Assembly (NCBI RefSeq): GCF_001625325.1
Contig: NZ_JRQQ01000003.1
Location: 124,001-188,000, forward strand
Direction: 5' to 3'
From: Croceicoccus estronivorus
Lineage (GTDB): Bacteria > Pseudomonadota > Alphaproteobacteria > Sphingomonadales > Sphingomonadaceae
DNA: 64,000 nucleotides
Positions 1 through 9,233 of this stretch are shown piece after piece. A program made the position numbers and the translations under genes. Under the pieces are notes generated by a model. The model was not told where the DNA came from and searched no databases. It saw nothing but the letters and a program-made list of their open reading frames with translations. The first letter of the stretch is position 1. Every line of letters starts with the position of its first letter.

Positions 1-734
1 CTCGCCAGCACAAGGCTCATGGCCTGACCAATGTCTGGCTCCTGGCCCTGGAGGGCAGCCGTGAACTCGGCGAAGAAATTGGATCCGATGCCGACGATCA
101 CCGCGAGCACCATCACCTTGATGCCCGAGGAGACCACGTTGCCGAGAACGCGCTCGGCGAGGAAGCTGGTTCGATTCCAAAGGGCGAACGGCACGAGGAT
201 GAAGCCAGCAAGGCTCGTCAGCTTGAACTCGATGATCGTGACGAACATCTGCACCGCGAGTATGAAGAAGGCGATGATCACCAGGGCCCACGCGAACAGC
301 AGCACCATGATCGTCAGGAAATTGTCGAAGAAGGTTGTGAAACCGACCATCTCGCTTGCCTGGTTGAGCAGCGGCCAGGCTGCTTCGAACCCGGTCCCTG
401 CGAGCCGCCCCGGCTTGAGCAAGTCACCGGCAACGAGCGTGCCCCCGCCAGCGGTGAGCCCTGCCTGCGCGAAAGACCGGAAGATGATGTCGGCGAGCGT
501 GGAGAAGCTGTTCAGGATGAATGCGAACGTGCCGATGTAGAGGATCTTGCGGAGGAAGCGGCCGATGACATTGTCCTCGCCGCCCATCGCCCAGAACAGC
601 CCGGCGAGCGTGATATCGATGCCGATGAGCACGGACGTCAGGAAGGCCACGTCCGGGCCGAGCAGCCCGAACCCGCTGTCGATGTAGGTGATGAACGACT
701 GCATGAAGCGGTCGATGACATTGAGGTCGTTCAC
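1..734 (-). CDS. trbL: TrbL, conjugal transfer membrane protein (partial)
   Basis: This is the N-terminal 244 codons of a P-type conjugative transfer protein TrbL, a polytopic inner-membrane component of the mating-pair apparatus. The gene is cut by the left window edge. I chose a GTG start because the protein then begins VNDLNVIDRF and runs into IDSGFGLLG, the usual TrbL N-terminus. Several long hydrophobic stretches follow, around residues 28-50, 65-80 and 130-160. It lies downstream of trbJ in the minus-strand operon traG-copG-trbBCDEJL. The usual next genes (trbF, trbG, trbI) would lie outside the window. Confidence 0.93.
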   Translation of the reverse strand, partial: MNDLNVIDRFMQSFITYIDSGFGLLGPDVAFLTSVLIGIDITLAGLFWAMGGEDNVIGRFLRKILYIGTFAFILNSFSTLADIIFRSFAQAGLTAGGGTLVAGDLLKPGRLAGTGFEAAWPLLNQASEMVGFTTFFDNFLTIMVLLFAWALVIIAFFILAVQMFVTIIEFKLTSLAGFILVPFALWNRTSFLAERVLGNVVSSGIKVMVLAVIVGIGSNFFAEFTAALQGQEPDIGQAMSLVLA

Positions 735-763
735 GGGCGTGGTCTTCCTGGATGGATTGGATG

Positions 764-799
764 CCGCGGGGCGTGACTGGGGGTGGCCACGCCCCGCGG
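764..799. promoter_or_regulatory. 12-bp-stem hairpin between trbJ and trbL
   Basis: The two arms, CCGCGGGGCGTG and its exact complement, are separated by a 12-nt loop. The element lies in the 129-bp gap between trbJ and trbL, where most trb clusters carry trbK. It has no T-tract. It could stabilise mRNA or attenuate transcription inside the operon, but this is inference. Confidence 0.5.
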
Positions 800-863
800 G
801 CGGCGGCAGGCGCGGGAGGCTCGCCTTGCCGCCATGGCCGGGTCGGCTTTCTGCCGCGTGGGG

Positions 864-1610
864 CTACTGCGGCGTGTAGGCCGACCCGGAACCGAGGAAC
901 TTCTTCGTTGCGGCGCGCGCCTCGGCCCCTTGCGTCGCCCGGCGGGCCTGTTCCTGGGCCTCGGCCCGGAACTGGGCGGCCATCATCTGCTGGATCTGGA
1001 ACTGCTGCTTTGCCGTCAGGGCGAGCAACTGGTTAGTCGCCTGCTGCGCCTGCAGTGAGCCCTCGGCGCCCTGGCTCCGCGAGACGATGTCGGCGAGCGC
1101 CTGGGTGTCGTCCCGCACGTTCTCGACGACCTGCGCCTGGACCGTCATCGTCTGGCGAAAGGCATCCATGCTGGCCTCGAGCCGGCCGCGGGCGCCCTGC
1201 ACGCGCTGGTCGGTTCGAAGGGCTGTCGCAAAGTCCTGCGGAAACAGCGATCGGAACCGGTCGTCGAGCTGGTCGACCCGAAAATCGATACCCTGGGCCT
1301 GGCCCATGAGGCGATCGATCTGGGCGAGCTTCTGCTGAAGGGCGTCGAGCTGGGGAAAATCGATCCGGGAGAGGTTCTTGCCCATGTTGACCAGCATCTG
1401 CGCCTCGTTCTGGAGTTGCCTGATCTGCTGGTTGACCTGCTGGAGAGTGCGCGCAGCCGTCAGGATGTTCTGGGCGTAGTTGCTCGGGTCGAAGACCGAG
1501 ATCTGTGCCTGGGCGGGCGCTGCGGGCAGGCCGAGTATGGCGCCCGTGACGGAGACCGATGCCAGGGCAAGGCTGCATGCGACGGCATGGGCGGGGGCAG
1601 GGATTCGCAT
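864..1610 (-). CDS. trbJ: TrbJ, conjugal transfer protein
   Basis: A 248-residue P-type conjugative transfer protein TrbJ (VirB5-like), predicted periplasmic or pilus-associated. A signal peptide spans about residues 1-36, with an Ala-rich hydrophobic core ending in PAAPAQAQ. The mature protein begins with FDPSNYAQNILTAARTLQQV, typical of TrbJ, and is followed by Gln-rich helices likely to form coiled coils. The start codon overlaps the stop codon of trbE by one base (TGATG), which implies translational coupling. The family assignment is firm from the N-terminal motif and the gene order. Confidence 0.93.
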   Translation of the reverse strand: MRIPAPAHAVACSLALASVSVTGAILGLPAAPAQAQISVFDPSNYAQNILTAARTLQQVNQQIRQLQNEAQMLVNMGKNLSRIDFPQLDALQQKLAQIDRLMGQAQGIDFRVDQLDDRFRSLFPQDFATALRTDQRVQGARGRLEASMDAFRQTMTVQAQVVENVRDDTQALADIVSRSQGAEGSLQAQQATNQLLALTAKQQFQIQQMMAAQFRAEAQEQARRATQGAEARAATKKFLGSGSAYTPQ

Positions 1611-4054
1611 CAGGATTCTCCTTCTTCGGGGGACAAGGATTCGGGTGCCTGGGCCAGGAGGTCAGCCGCCCAGTCGAGGCCAGCGGTGCGTAGGAAGCGG
1701 GCCGCGAAGTGGTCAGCGCCGCCCGCCTCTAGCAGCGCGTCGATGCGGGCTTGGGTCGCGGGATAAGAGGCAGCGCAGAATGCAAGCGCCACAGGGCCGA
1801 GCCCCAGCTCGAACAGGCGGTTCCCACGGGCAGACTGGAGGTAGTACTGGCGCTTGGGCGTTGCCCTCGCGACCAGCTCGACCTGCCGGTCATTGAGGCC
1901 GAATTGCTCGTAGATGCTCCGGGATTGCGGTTCGATCGCCCGGTCGTTGGGGAGCAGGATGCGTTGCGGGCAGCTTTCGATGATGGCGGGTGCGATCGAC
2001 GACCCCGCGATATCGGCAAGGCTCTGCGTGGCGAAGACCACCGAGACGTTCTTCTTGCGCAGGACCTTGAGCCATTCCCGGATCCGGGCTGCGAACAGTG
2101 GATGGTCGAGGAATATCCAGGCCTCGTCGAGGATGAGCAGCGTCGGGCGGCCGTCGAACCGCTCCTCGAGGCGGTGGAAGAGATAGGACAGCACCGGCGC
2201 GACCACGCCGGCCTGGCCCATCAAGGCCTCCGTCTCGAAGCATTGCATGTCGGCAAGCTCGAGGCCCTGCTCGGCGGCATCGAGCAGACGCCCATAGGGG
2301 CCGTCCAGCGTGTAGGGTTGCAAGGCCGTGCGCAGGGCATTGGATTGGAGCAGCAGCGCGAGGCCGGTCATCGTCCGCTGCTCAGCCGGTGCGGTGGCGA
2401 GACTGCCCAGCGCCGACCACAGCATGTCCTTTACGTCCGGGGTGACCGCGACCTTCTCGTGCTCGAGCAGGGCCGCGATCCATTCCGCTGCCCAACTGCG
2501 ATCGAGGGGCCGGTCGATTCCGGCCAACGGCTGGAAGGCGAGCGCCTTGCCCTCGTCGCTGCCCAGGGCATGGTGCATGCCGCCGCAGGCAAGAACGGCG
2601 GCGCGAGCGGAAAAGCCCTTGTCGAAGATATAGACCTGCGCGCCCTCGTAGCGCCGGAACTGAAGCGCAAGGGTGGCGAGGAGCACGGACTTGCCAGCTC
2701 CGGTGGGCCCCACGACCAGCATATGGCCGACATCCCCGACGTGCGTTGACATGCGGAACGGCGTCGAGCCCGCCGTGCTGGCGAGGAGCAGGGGCGGCCC
2801 GTCGAGATGATCGTTCCGGCGAGGGCCAGCCCAGGTGCTCGAAAGCGGCATGAGGTGCGCAAGGTTGAGCGTATGGACAAGCGGTTGCCGGACGTTGGCG
2901 TAGGACTGGCCGGGAAGCGAGGAGAGCCACGCCTCGACGGCATTCACGCCTTCACGAATGGTCGTGAAGCCAAGGCCATTGACGATGCGCTCGACGGCGC
3001 GGAGCTTCTCCTCGACTGCGCCCCGGTCCCGGTCGCTTACCGTGATCGTCGTGGTCAGGTAGCCGAATGCGACATGGTCCTGCCCGAGCACCTGAAGGGC
3101 TTCGTCTGCATCGACGACCTTGTTATCCGCATCGCTGTCGAGCAACTGCGTCGGCTGGTTGTAGAGGACCTCGCGCAGCAGGGCGCTGACCGACTTGCGC
3201 TTGTTGAACCACTGCCGGCGAATTCCGGTCAGCGTCCTGGTTGCCTCTGCCTTGTCGATCGCGATGAAGCGCGTGACCCAGCGATAAGGCAGGCCAAGGT
3301 GATTGAGCGCGTCAAGGATGCCCGGCCGGCTCATGTTCGGGAAGCCGAGCACGCTCAGCGTTCGCATGTGGCTTGCCCCGAGCATCGGCTCGAGCCCACC
3401 GGTCAGCGGCGTATCGACCAGCAGCGCGTCGAGGTAGACCGGCGTTTCTGGCACGGAGACCGGATGCCGCTTTTCCGAAATGCACCCGTGGAGGAAGGTC
3501 AGCGTCTCGCTGTCGTCCAGTGCACGAACTTCGGGCATGAAACCCGACAGGAGGTCTGCCACGCGGTCGGTCTCGGCCGCGAAGCCCGACAGCGCCCCGC
3601 GCCAGTCCCTTGCCCCGTCGGCATGTGGCCGGTCGACGAGCCTGCGCCCGGCACTATCCATGGCATCGGCGGCAGGTAGCCATTGGAGGGTCAGGTGGTA
3701 GCGGCTCTCGAAATGCACGCCCTCCGCCTCGAACGCAGCGCGGCGCTCGCGATCAACAAGAGCGCTGGCCGGATCCGGGAACCGACTTGCGGGATAGCCG
3801 GGCGCGGCCACCCGCTCGGCATCGAAGAACATCGCCCAGCCACTGCCAAGGCGCTTGAGGACATTGTTTGCACGCGCGCAGGCGGCGATCAGTTCAGCCT
3901 CGGTGGCGGACTCAAGGTCTGGACCGCGAAAGGCGAGCGTGCGCTGGAAGCTTCCGTCCTTGTTGAGCACGATGCCAGGCCCGACCAGGGCCGCCCACGG
4001 CAAGTGATCGGCCAGCCGGTCGGCGCGCGGCCGATATTCGGCAAGGTTCAGCAT
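1610..4054 (-). CDS. trbE: TrbE, VirB4-family transfer ATPase
   Basis: An 814-residue VirB4/TrbE ATPase that powers assembly of the conjugation apparatus at the inner membrane. A CagE/TrbE/VirB N-terminal domain fills the first 400 residues or so. Walker A (VVGPTGAGKSVLLATLAL) lies near residue 435, and Walker B (TLLILDEAWIFLDHPLF) near residue 640. FATQSLADI follows, as usual in the family. The length matches intact family members. The gene overlaps trbD upstream by 7 bp and trbJ downstream by 1 bp, so it is translated as part of the minus-strand operon. Confidence 0.96.
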   Translation of the reverse strand: MLNLAEYRPRADRLADHLPWAALVGPGIVLNKDGSFQRTLAFRGPDLESATEAELIAACARANNVLKRLGSGWAMFFDAERVAAPGYPASRFPDPASALVDRERRAAFEAEGVHFESRYHLTLQWLPAADAMDSAGRRLVDRPHADGARDWRGALSGFAAETDRVADLLSGFMPEVRALDDSETLTFLHGCISEKRHPVSVPETPVYLDALLVDTPLTGGLEPMLGASHMRTLSVLGFPNMSRPGILDALNHLGLPYRWVTRFIAIDKAEATRTLTGIRRQWFNKRKSVSALLREVLYNQPTQLLDSDADNKVVDADEALQVLGQDHVAFGYLTTTITVSDRDRGAVEEKLRAVERIVNGLGFTTIREGVNAVEAWLSSLPGQSYANVRQPLVHTLNLAHLMPLSSTWAGPRRNDHLDGPPLLLASTAGSTPFRMSTHVGDVGHMLVVGPTGAGKSVLLATLALQFRRYEGAQVYIFDKGFSARAAVLACGGMHHALGSDEGKALAFQPLAGIDRPLDRSWAAEWIAALLEHEKVAVTPDVKDMLWSALGSLATAPAEQRTMTGLALLLQSNALRTALQPYTLDGPYGRLLDAAEQGLELADMQCFETEALMGQAGVVAPVLSYLFHRLEERFDGRPTLLILDEAWIFLDHPLFAARIREWLKVLRKKNVSVVFATQSLADIAGSSIAPAIIESCPQRILLPNDRAIEPQSRSIYEQFGLNDRQVELVARATPKRQYYLQSARGNRLFELGLGPVALAFCAASYPATQARIDALLEAGGADHFAARFLRTAGLDWAADLLAQAPESLSPEEGES

Positions 4055-4335
4055 GCGAGGTAGCCTTTCTGCCGCAGGTGTCGGACGAGCACCGGGGCGA
4101 AGTCGGGATCACGCCGGGCGGCGAGGACGGCGAGGCTGTGCCCCGCGGCCCAGAGCACCAGGCCGGCCAGCCATTGCTGGAGGCCCAGCCCGACGGCCGC
4201 AGCGAGCGTACCGTTGACGATGGCGATGCCGCGCGGGGCGCCGCCGAGCAGGATCGGGCTGCCAAGCGAGCGATGGATTGGCGCCTCGAAGCCCTCGACG
4301 TGGCCGCCGGCAGAATGGTGGACGATGCCGCTCAT
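4048..4335 (-). CDS. trbD: TrbD, conjugal transfer protein
   Basis: A 95-residue VirB3-like inner-membrane protein. I chose the ATG that gives MSGIVHHSAG because the protein then enters the TrbD signature FEAPIHRSL and overlaps the trbC stop by 4 bp. One or two membrane segments lie around residues 36-72. Open reading continues far upstream in this frame, but that part is a shadow of trbC and trbB. The position between trbC and trbE is canonical. Confidence 0.9.
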   Translation of the reverse strand: MSGIVHHSAGGHVEGFEAPIHRSLGSPILLGGAPRGIAIVNGTLAAAVGLGLQQWLAGLVLWAAGHSLAVLAARRDPDFAPVLVRHLRQKGYLAC

Positions 4336-4667
4336 GCGATGAGGGCCCCTCCGCCGAAGCTGAAGAAGGAGAGGAAGAAGCTCGACGCGGCAAAGGCGAT
4401 CGACAGGCCGAAGACGATCTGGATCAGGCGGCGGAAGCCGCCGGCCGTCTCGCCGAAAGCAAGCGTGAGACCGGTGACGATGATGATGATCACCGCAACG
4501 ATCTTCGCGACGGGGCCCTGCACCGACTCCAGCACCTGCTGCAACGGCTCTTCCCATGGCATGCCGGAACCCGCCGCATGCGCCTGCGCCGAGACCATAA
4601 GGGACGTGGCGAGGGCAGCAACCGCAGCCAGCGCGGACGGCATCGGGAAACGGGTGGGCTTGGTCAT
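4332..4667 (-). CDS. trbC: TrbC, pilin-like conjugal transfer protein
   Basis: A 111-residue TrbC/VirB2 pilin precursor. The N-terminal signal segment (residues about 9-32) ends in an AQAHAAG cleavage-type site. Two hydrophobic helices follow (about 53-70 and 80-100), the standard pilin layout. The start was placed at the ATG giving MTKPTRFPMP, which overlaps the trbB stop by 4 bp and excludes the long in-frame extension through trbB. The family assignment rests on size, topology and position. Confidence 0.9.
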   Translation of the reverse strand: MTKPTRFPMPSALAAVAALATSLMVSAQAHAAGSGMPWEEPLQQVLESVQGPVAKIVAVIIIIVTGLTLAFGETAGGFRRLIQIVFGLSIAFAASSFFLSFFSFGGGALIA

Positions 4668-5671
4668 GAAGCATCTCCTTCGGATTGGGGATTGAGAAGA
4701 TCGGCAAGGTCGTAGGCACCGGTGCGAGGGTCCAACCCGGCGACCCGCACGACCGCGGCCACCCGGCGGCCAGCGCCGCGACCAGCGATGAAGACGATGA
4801 TGTCGATGGCCTCGGCGATGAGCTGCCGCGGCACGGTGACCACGACTTCCTGGACGAGCTGTTCGATCCGGGTGAGCGCAGCGCGGGCCGAGTTGGCGTG
4901 CACCGTGGCGATGCCGCCAGGGTGCCCGGTGTTCCACGCCTTCAACATGTCGAGCGCCTCTGGTCCGCGCACTTCGCCAACCACGATCCGGTCGGGCCTC
5001 AGGCGCATCGTCGAGCGCACGAGGTCGGTCATCGACGCGGCGCCCGCCCTGGTCCGCAGCGCGACCGTATCAGGCAGGGGGCATTGCAGTTCCCGGGTGT
5101 CCTCGATGAGGATGACGCGGGCATCGACACTGGCCATCTCGGCTAGGAGCGCATTGGCGAGCGTCGTCTTGCCCGAACTGGTGCCGCCGGCGACGAGGAT
5201 GTTGAGCCGGTCGGCCACCGCCGCGCGCAGCAGCCTTGCGGCCTCAGCCGGCATGATGCCCTCGGCGACATAGTCGTCGAGCAGGTGCAACCGCTCGGCA
5301 GGCTTGCGAATGGAAAAGCATGGAGCCTCGGAAACAGGCGGCAGCACGCCTTCGAAGCGTTCGCCGGCACGCCTTTCGGCATGGGGCGGCAGCTCCGCCG
5401 AGATCACCGGCCTGTCGCCATGGATCTCGGCGCGGGCATGGCTGGCGACGAGGCGGATGATGCGCTCGACTTGCGCGGGTGGGATCCGCACGCCTGTGTC
5501 GATGCGCCCTTCGCCAAGGCGGTCCAGCCGCAAGGCGCCGTCCGGGTTAACCATGATCTCCTGGGTCCGGGGATCGGCGAGCGCCGAGGCGATCTCCGGA
5601 CCCATCGCGGTCCTGAGCATCGCGCGGCGTCGCACGCTCGAAAGCGTCGCGGGATCATTCAGCGCGCCCAC
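4664..5671 (-). CDS. trbB: TrbB, VirB11-family secretion ATPase
   Basis: A 335-residue hexameric VirB11/TrbB traffic ATPase. Walker A (LVAGGTSSGKTTLANALL) lies near residue 160. The Asp box (VILIEDTRELQCP), Walker B-type LRPDRIVVGEVRG and a His box (GHPGGIATVHANSA) follow in order, so all catalytic motifs are intact. The start is a GTG that overlaps the end of the upstream ribbon-helix-helix gene by 13 bp. It works with TrbE and TraG to drive pilus assembly and DNA transfer. Confidence 0.96.
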   Translation of the reverse strand: MGALNDPATLSSVRRRAMLRTAMGPEIASALADPRTQEIMVNPDGALRLDRLGEGRIDTGVRIPPAQVERIIRLVASHARAEIHGDRPVISAELPPHAERRAGERFEGVLPPVSEAPCFSIRKPAERLHLLDDYVAEGIMPAEAARLLRAAVADRLNILVAGGTSSGKTTLANALLAEMASVDARVILIEDTRELQCPLPDTVALRTRAGAASMTDLVRSTMRLRPDRIVVGEVRGPEALDMLKAWNTGHPGGIATVHANSARAALTRIEQLVQEVVVTVPRQLIAEAIDIIVFIAGRGAGRRVAAVVRVAGLDPRTGAYDLADLLNPQSEGDAS

Positions 5672-6063
5672 TCGCCCGCCTCCGATCCCAGCGTCCGACG
5701 ACCGGTCGCGATCTGGCGGCCCACCTGGTTGACGAAGGCCTCGAAGCGCTTGGCGCCCAGCGCGCGACCAGCCTGGTCATTCTCGGCAAGCGGTGTCTGG
5801 ATCGCGAGCTCGAAGCGGATGAAAAGGGCCAGCGTCTCGAGGATAACATAGGTGTCCCGGTCGACCCGGCCGATCGCCCGGGTCAGACGGTCCAGCCGGA
5901 TCGAGAAGCGTTCCTCGAGCTCGGACGCGCCGCGGCGATTGAGCCACGCGGTCAAGGCATCGACCAGGATAGCCGACTTGGTCGCTCCGGGCTTCGCGGC
6001 CAGCGCCTCGAGCCTGTCGCTGAGCGGCCTCGGAAGGAAGAGCTGGTGCCGAACCTTCTCCAT
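5659..6063 (-). CDS. CopG/ribbon-helix-helix protein of the trb operon
   Basis: A 134-residue protein with an N-terminal ribbon-helix-helix segment (RHQLFLPRPLSDRLEALA, then KSAILVDALTAWL). Proteins of this kind are usually annotated as CopG-family regulators and regularly sit between traG and trbB in alphaproteobacterial ICEs. I chose the ATG giving MEKVRH over a TTG two codons upstream; the ATG lies 2 bp past the traG stop. It probably binds DNA as a dimer and may autoregulate the transfer operon. No operator is visible here. Confidence 0.85.
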   Translation of the reverse strand: MEKVRHQLFLPRPLSDRLEALAAKPGATKSAILVDALTAWLNRRGASELEERFSIRLDRLTRAIGRVDRDTYVILETLALFIRFELAIQTPLAENDQAGRALGAKRFEAFVNQVGRQIATGRRTLGSEAGEWAR

Positions 6064-6065
6064 GA

Positions 6066-8114
6066 TCAAAAATCCAGCTGGAGGTCGTCGGGACGCGGCG
6101 TCCCGGCATCGAGCGCATAGATGGCTCGCGCCGCTCCGAGCGCCTGGACCCGGTCCATGGCGCGGCGCTCGGCGGCCTGGTCACCATCGTCGTCGGCCAG
6201 GCCGAGGGGATCGGCGAGCTCTGCGTCCGGTAATGCGACGACCTCGATCTCGTGCGCGGGGTGGCGAGCCTGCTCGAGCCCGCCGGCATCGGCGCCGTCA
6301 TCAAGGTCGAGGCGGCCGCCGAGCCGTTCGTCAGCGCTGCGGACCTGGCCAGCCCAGTCGTCGGCGCGCTGCGGCGGGAGGTCCTGGTACGCGCCAGGAG
6401 CCAGCGCGGGTGCAGGCAGCACGCGGGCGGCAAGGCGACTGTCCTCATAGTAGCGCAGCTTGCTGGCGCGCACTGGCGGATGGCCCGAGACCAGCACGAG
6501 TTCGTCCTTGTGGCTGAGCTGCATGACCTCGCCAGGTGTCAGCAGCGCGCGGGCGGTCTCCTGGCGGCTGACCATGACGTGGGCGAGCCAAGGTGCGAGG
6601 CGGTGACCGGCATAGTTGCGCATGGCCCGCTGCTCGGTGGCAGTGCCAAGGGCATCCGAGATGCGCTTCGCCGTGCGCTCGTCATTGCTGGCGAAGGCAA
6701 TGCGGACATGGCAGTTGTCGAGGATGGCGTTGTGCTCGCCATAGGCTTTCTCGATCTGGTTGAGGCTCTGAGCGATGAGGAATGCGCGCACCCCGTAGCC
6801 GGCGAGAAAGGCGAGGCTCGTCTCGAAGAAGTCGAGGCGGCCCAGCGCGGGGAATTCGTCGAGCATCATGAGAAGCCGATGACGGTTGCCGCGCATGGTG
6901 GCCTGGCCCGCGGCGACCTCCGCCTGCAGCTCCTCGGTCAGCCGGCGGCCGATCTGGTTGAGGATGAGCCGCACCAGCGGCTTGGTGCGGCTGATGTCCG
7001 ACGGAGGCACGACAAGGTACAACGAGACCGGATTCCTGGCCTCGACGAGGTCGGCGATCCGCCAGTCCGAGGCGCTCGTCACGGCGGCGACGGTCGGATC
7101 GCGGTAAAGCCCGAGAAAGGACATGGCGGTCGAGAGGACGCCCGAGCGCTCATTCTCGCTCTTATTGAGGAGCTCGCGCGCGGCCGAGGCGACGACCGGG
7201 TGCACGCGCGGCGCGGCTTCGCTGCCAAGGTGGTTGGTGGCCATCATGCGCCGCAAGGTCGCGGTGAACGGGCGCTGGGGGTCCGAAAGGAAGGTGGCGA
7301 CCCGGGCGAGCGTCTTCTCCTCCTCCGCATAGAGGACATGAAGGATCGCGCCCACGAGCAGCGAATGGCTGGTCTTTTCCCAGTGGTTGCGCCGCTCGAG
7401 CGCGCCTTCGGGATCGACCAGGATATCGGCGATGTTCTGGACGTCGCGAACCTCGTCGATGCCGCGGCGGACCTCGAGCAACGGGTTGTAGCGGGCCGAG
7501 CGGGCATCGGTCGGGTTGAACAGGAGGCAGTGGGAGAAGCGCTGGCGCCAGCCGGCGGTCAGCTGCCAGTTCTCGCCCTTGATGTCGTGGATCACGGCCG
7601 AACCGGTCCAGCCGAGCAGCGTGGGTACGACGAGGCCCACGCCCTTGCCCGAACGGGTCGGCGCGAATGCCATGATGTGCTCGGGACCGTCGTGGCGCAG
7701 GTAGCGCGCACCAAGCCGGCCAAGGATCACGCCGCGCTCGTCCAGCAGGCCGGCGGCGGCAATATCCCGCAGGCCAGCCCAGCGCGCCGAGCCGTAGGTC
7801 GTTACATTGCCCGACTGGCGCGCGCGCCAGACCGATCCGAAGATGGCAGCTCCGCAGCCGACGAGGCCACCTGCCGCCGCGATTGCACCAGCCTCGTCGA
7901 AGATGACCGGCGCATAGGCGTCGAACTGGAACCACCAGACGAAGATCGACCAGGGTCGATAGACCGGAATTCCGAGGAAAAGGAGCCAGGGTCCGCCAAG
8001 CTGCGGCTGGTATGCGAGGGCTGCCGCCGCCCATTGGGTGGCAGACCAGATGCCTGCGACGATGATCGCGAGCACGACAAGGATCTGTCCTATGAGCAGC
8101 TTGGTCGGGGTCAT
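6066..8114 (-). CDS. traG: TraG/VirD4-family coupling protein
   Basis: A type IV coupling protein of about 682 residues that delivers the relaxase-DNA complex to the transfer channel. N-terminal membrane segments lie at about residues 8-30 and 40-90. They are followed by Walker A (FAPTRSGKGVGLVVPTLL) and the Walker B-like LLMMLDEFPALGRLDFFE. LIAQSLNQI and NCHVRIAFASNDERTAKRIS complete the TraG pattern. I chose MTPTKLLIGQ as start; two upstream in-frame ATGs would add 17 or 9 residues. It is the first gene of the trb operon, and the relaxase it should serve is rlxS at 22.7 kb. Confidence 0.94.
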   Translation of the reverse strand: MTPTKLLIGQILVVLAIIVAGIWSATQWAAAALAYQPQLGGPWLLFLGIPVYRPWSIFVWWFQFDAYAPVIFDEAGAIAAAGGLVGCGAAIFGSVWRARQSGNVTTYGSARWAGLRDIAAAGLLDERGVILGRLGARYLRHDGPEHIMAFAPTRSGKGVGLVVPTLLGWTGSAVIHDIKGENWQLTAGWRQRFSHCLLFNPTDARSARYNPLLEVRRGIDEVRDVQNIADILVDPEGALERRNHWEKTSHSLLVGAILHVLYAEEEKTLARVATFLSDPQRPFTATLRRMMATNHLGSEAAPRVHPVVASAARELLNKSENERSGVLSTAMSFLGLYRDPTVAAVTSASDWRIADLVEARNPVSLYLVVPPSDISRTKPLVRLILNQIGRRLTEELQAEVAAGQATMRGNRHRLLMMLDEFPALGRLDFFETSLAFLAGYGVRAFLIAQSLNQIEKAYGEHNAILDNCHVRIAFASNDERTAKRISDALGTATEQRAMRNYAGHRLAPWLAHVMVSRQETARALLTPGEVMQLSHKDELVLVSGHPPVRASKLRYYEDSRLAARVLPAPALAPGAYQDLPPQRADDWAGQVRSADERLGGRLDLDDGADAGGLEQARHPAHEIEVVALPDAELADPLGLADDDGDQAAERRAMDRVQALGAARAIYALDAGTPRPDDLQLDF

Positions 8115-8377
8115 GCGGGCCTCCGCCCGCCGCCGACTCATTCGGTGGCGGGCAGCCCCAAGCATCGGGCTAACCGCCTCCCGGCATCAGTCACCAGCGA
8201 GTGCCGCGAGGTGCCGTTCTGGTGTCATGCAATTTTATCGACCTGAAGTTCGCCAGCAGCAGAAGGCGCGCTGCGACCTAGGACCGCGCCGGCCTGACTT
8301 GGTCGGCGTCCGCTCTCGCGAGGCAGCAGGATGTCTAGCGCGATGGCCGAGTGCCGAAGAGACCTGCGACAGGCAGG

Positions 8378-9160
8378 CTACTCGTAGAACGCGCTGGGCG
8401 GCACTCCGAATTGCCGTCGGAACATGGCGGTAAACGCGCTCTGGCTTGAATATCCGCTGTCGAAGGCGACATCGATGATCCGCTCTCCCCGAGCCAGACG
8501 CTCAAGGGCGGCCAGCAGGCGTACCTGCTGCCGCCATTGTCCGAAGGTGACGCCCGTCTCCCGCATGAAGGTCCGCTGGAACGTGCGGGTCGTCATGCCC
8601 GCCAGTCGCGCCCAACGTTCAGTCGCTTGACCGTCGGCGGGGTCCTCCATCAGCAACTGGCAGACCTTCCCGATGCCCGGATGGGCGGGAAGCGGCAGAT
8701 GAAGCGGCAAGGTCGATGTGGTCCGGAGCTCATCAAGCAGAAGCAACATCAACCGGTCATCCCGGGAATCTTCGGGATAATTCAGGGGGACCTTGCAGGC
8801 TGCGACGATCAATTCCCGCAGCAACGGCGCCACCGAAACGACGCAGCTCGAGCGCGGCAGTTCGTCATGCGCATCGCTGGCGACGAAGACGGTGCGCATC
8901 TGTACCGGCCCGCACATGCGTACTTCGTGGACCACGTTCGGTTGCAGCCAGACGGCGCGTGTGGGCGGGACCACCCAATGCCCCGTGGCCGATCGCACAA
9001 CCATGACGCCGGAAATGGCATAGAGCAGCTGCGCGCGAGCATGCGCATGCTCGCCGGTACTGGCTCCGTCCGGGTAATCAGCCACAAGTGCCGATACCGC
9101 TCGCTCGCTTTGCTCATGCTGCTCCAGCAAGCGATTGAGATTGTCGCTTTGGCTATACAT
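8378..9160 (-). CDS. AraC-family transcriptional regulator
   Basis: A 260-residue regulator with an N-terminal cupin-like sensor domain (GEHAHARAQLLYAISGVM) and two C-terminal AraC helix-turn-helix motifs. The second ends GYSSQSAFTAMFRRQFGVPP, the standard AraC signature. I chose the ATG giving MYSQSDN. An upstream start is possible but would overlap the promoter region shared with the divergent exporter gene. The divergent arrangement suggests that it controls that DMT exporter; the inducer is unknown. The block looks like cargo inside the ICE. Confidence 0.9.
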   Translation of the reverse strand: MYSQSDNLNRLLEQHEQSERAVSALVADYPDGASTGEHAHARAQLLYAISGVMVVRSATGHWVVPPTRAVWLQPNVVHEVRMCGPVQMRTVFVASDAHDELPRSSCVVSVAPLLRELIVAACKVPLNYPEDSRDDRLMLLLLDELRTTSTLPLHLPLPAHPGIGKVCQLLMEDPADGQATERWARLAGMTTRTFQRTFMRETGVTFGQWRQQVRLLAALERLARGERIIDVAFDSGYSSQSAFTAMFRRQFGVPPSAFYE

Positions 9161-9233
9161 TGTGTCGCTATATCGTGATACTGCCGATCCCGGAAGCACC
9201 TACAAAGTTGGAGGACCAAACCTTGGAGCCTCC
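9161..9233. promoter_or_regulatory. Divergent promoter region, araC-like/DMT exporter
   Basis: These 73 bp separate the two divergent start codons, so both promoters and any operator must lie here or in the coding starts. A short dyad, TATCGTGATA, is visible near 9171-9180. No confident -35/-10 pair was identified. Confidence 0.4.

Noticed and set aside
1751-2749. Long plus-strand open frame antisense to trbE
   Set aside because: The minus-strand TrbE has intact ATPase motifs over the same bases; the antisense frame reflects high GC and has no family features.
6252-8246. 664-codon plus-strand open frame opposite traG
   Set aside because: The minus strand encodes a complete TraG with Walker motifs; the antisense protein has no recognisable domain.
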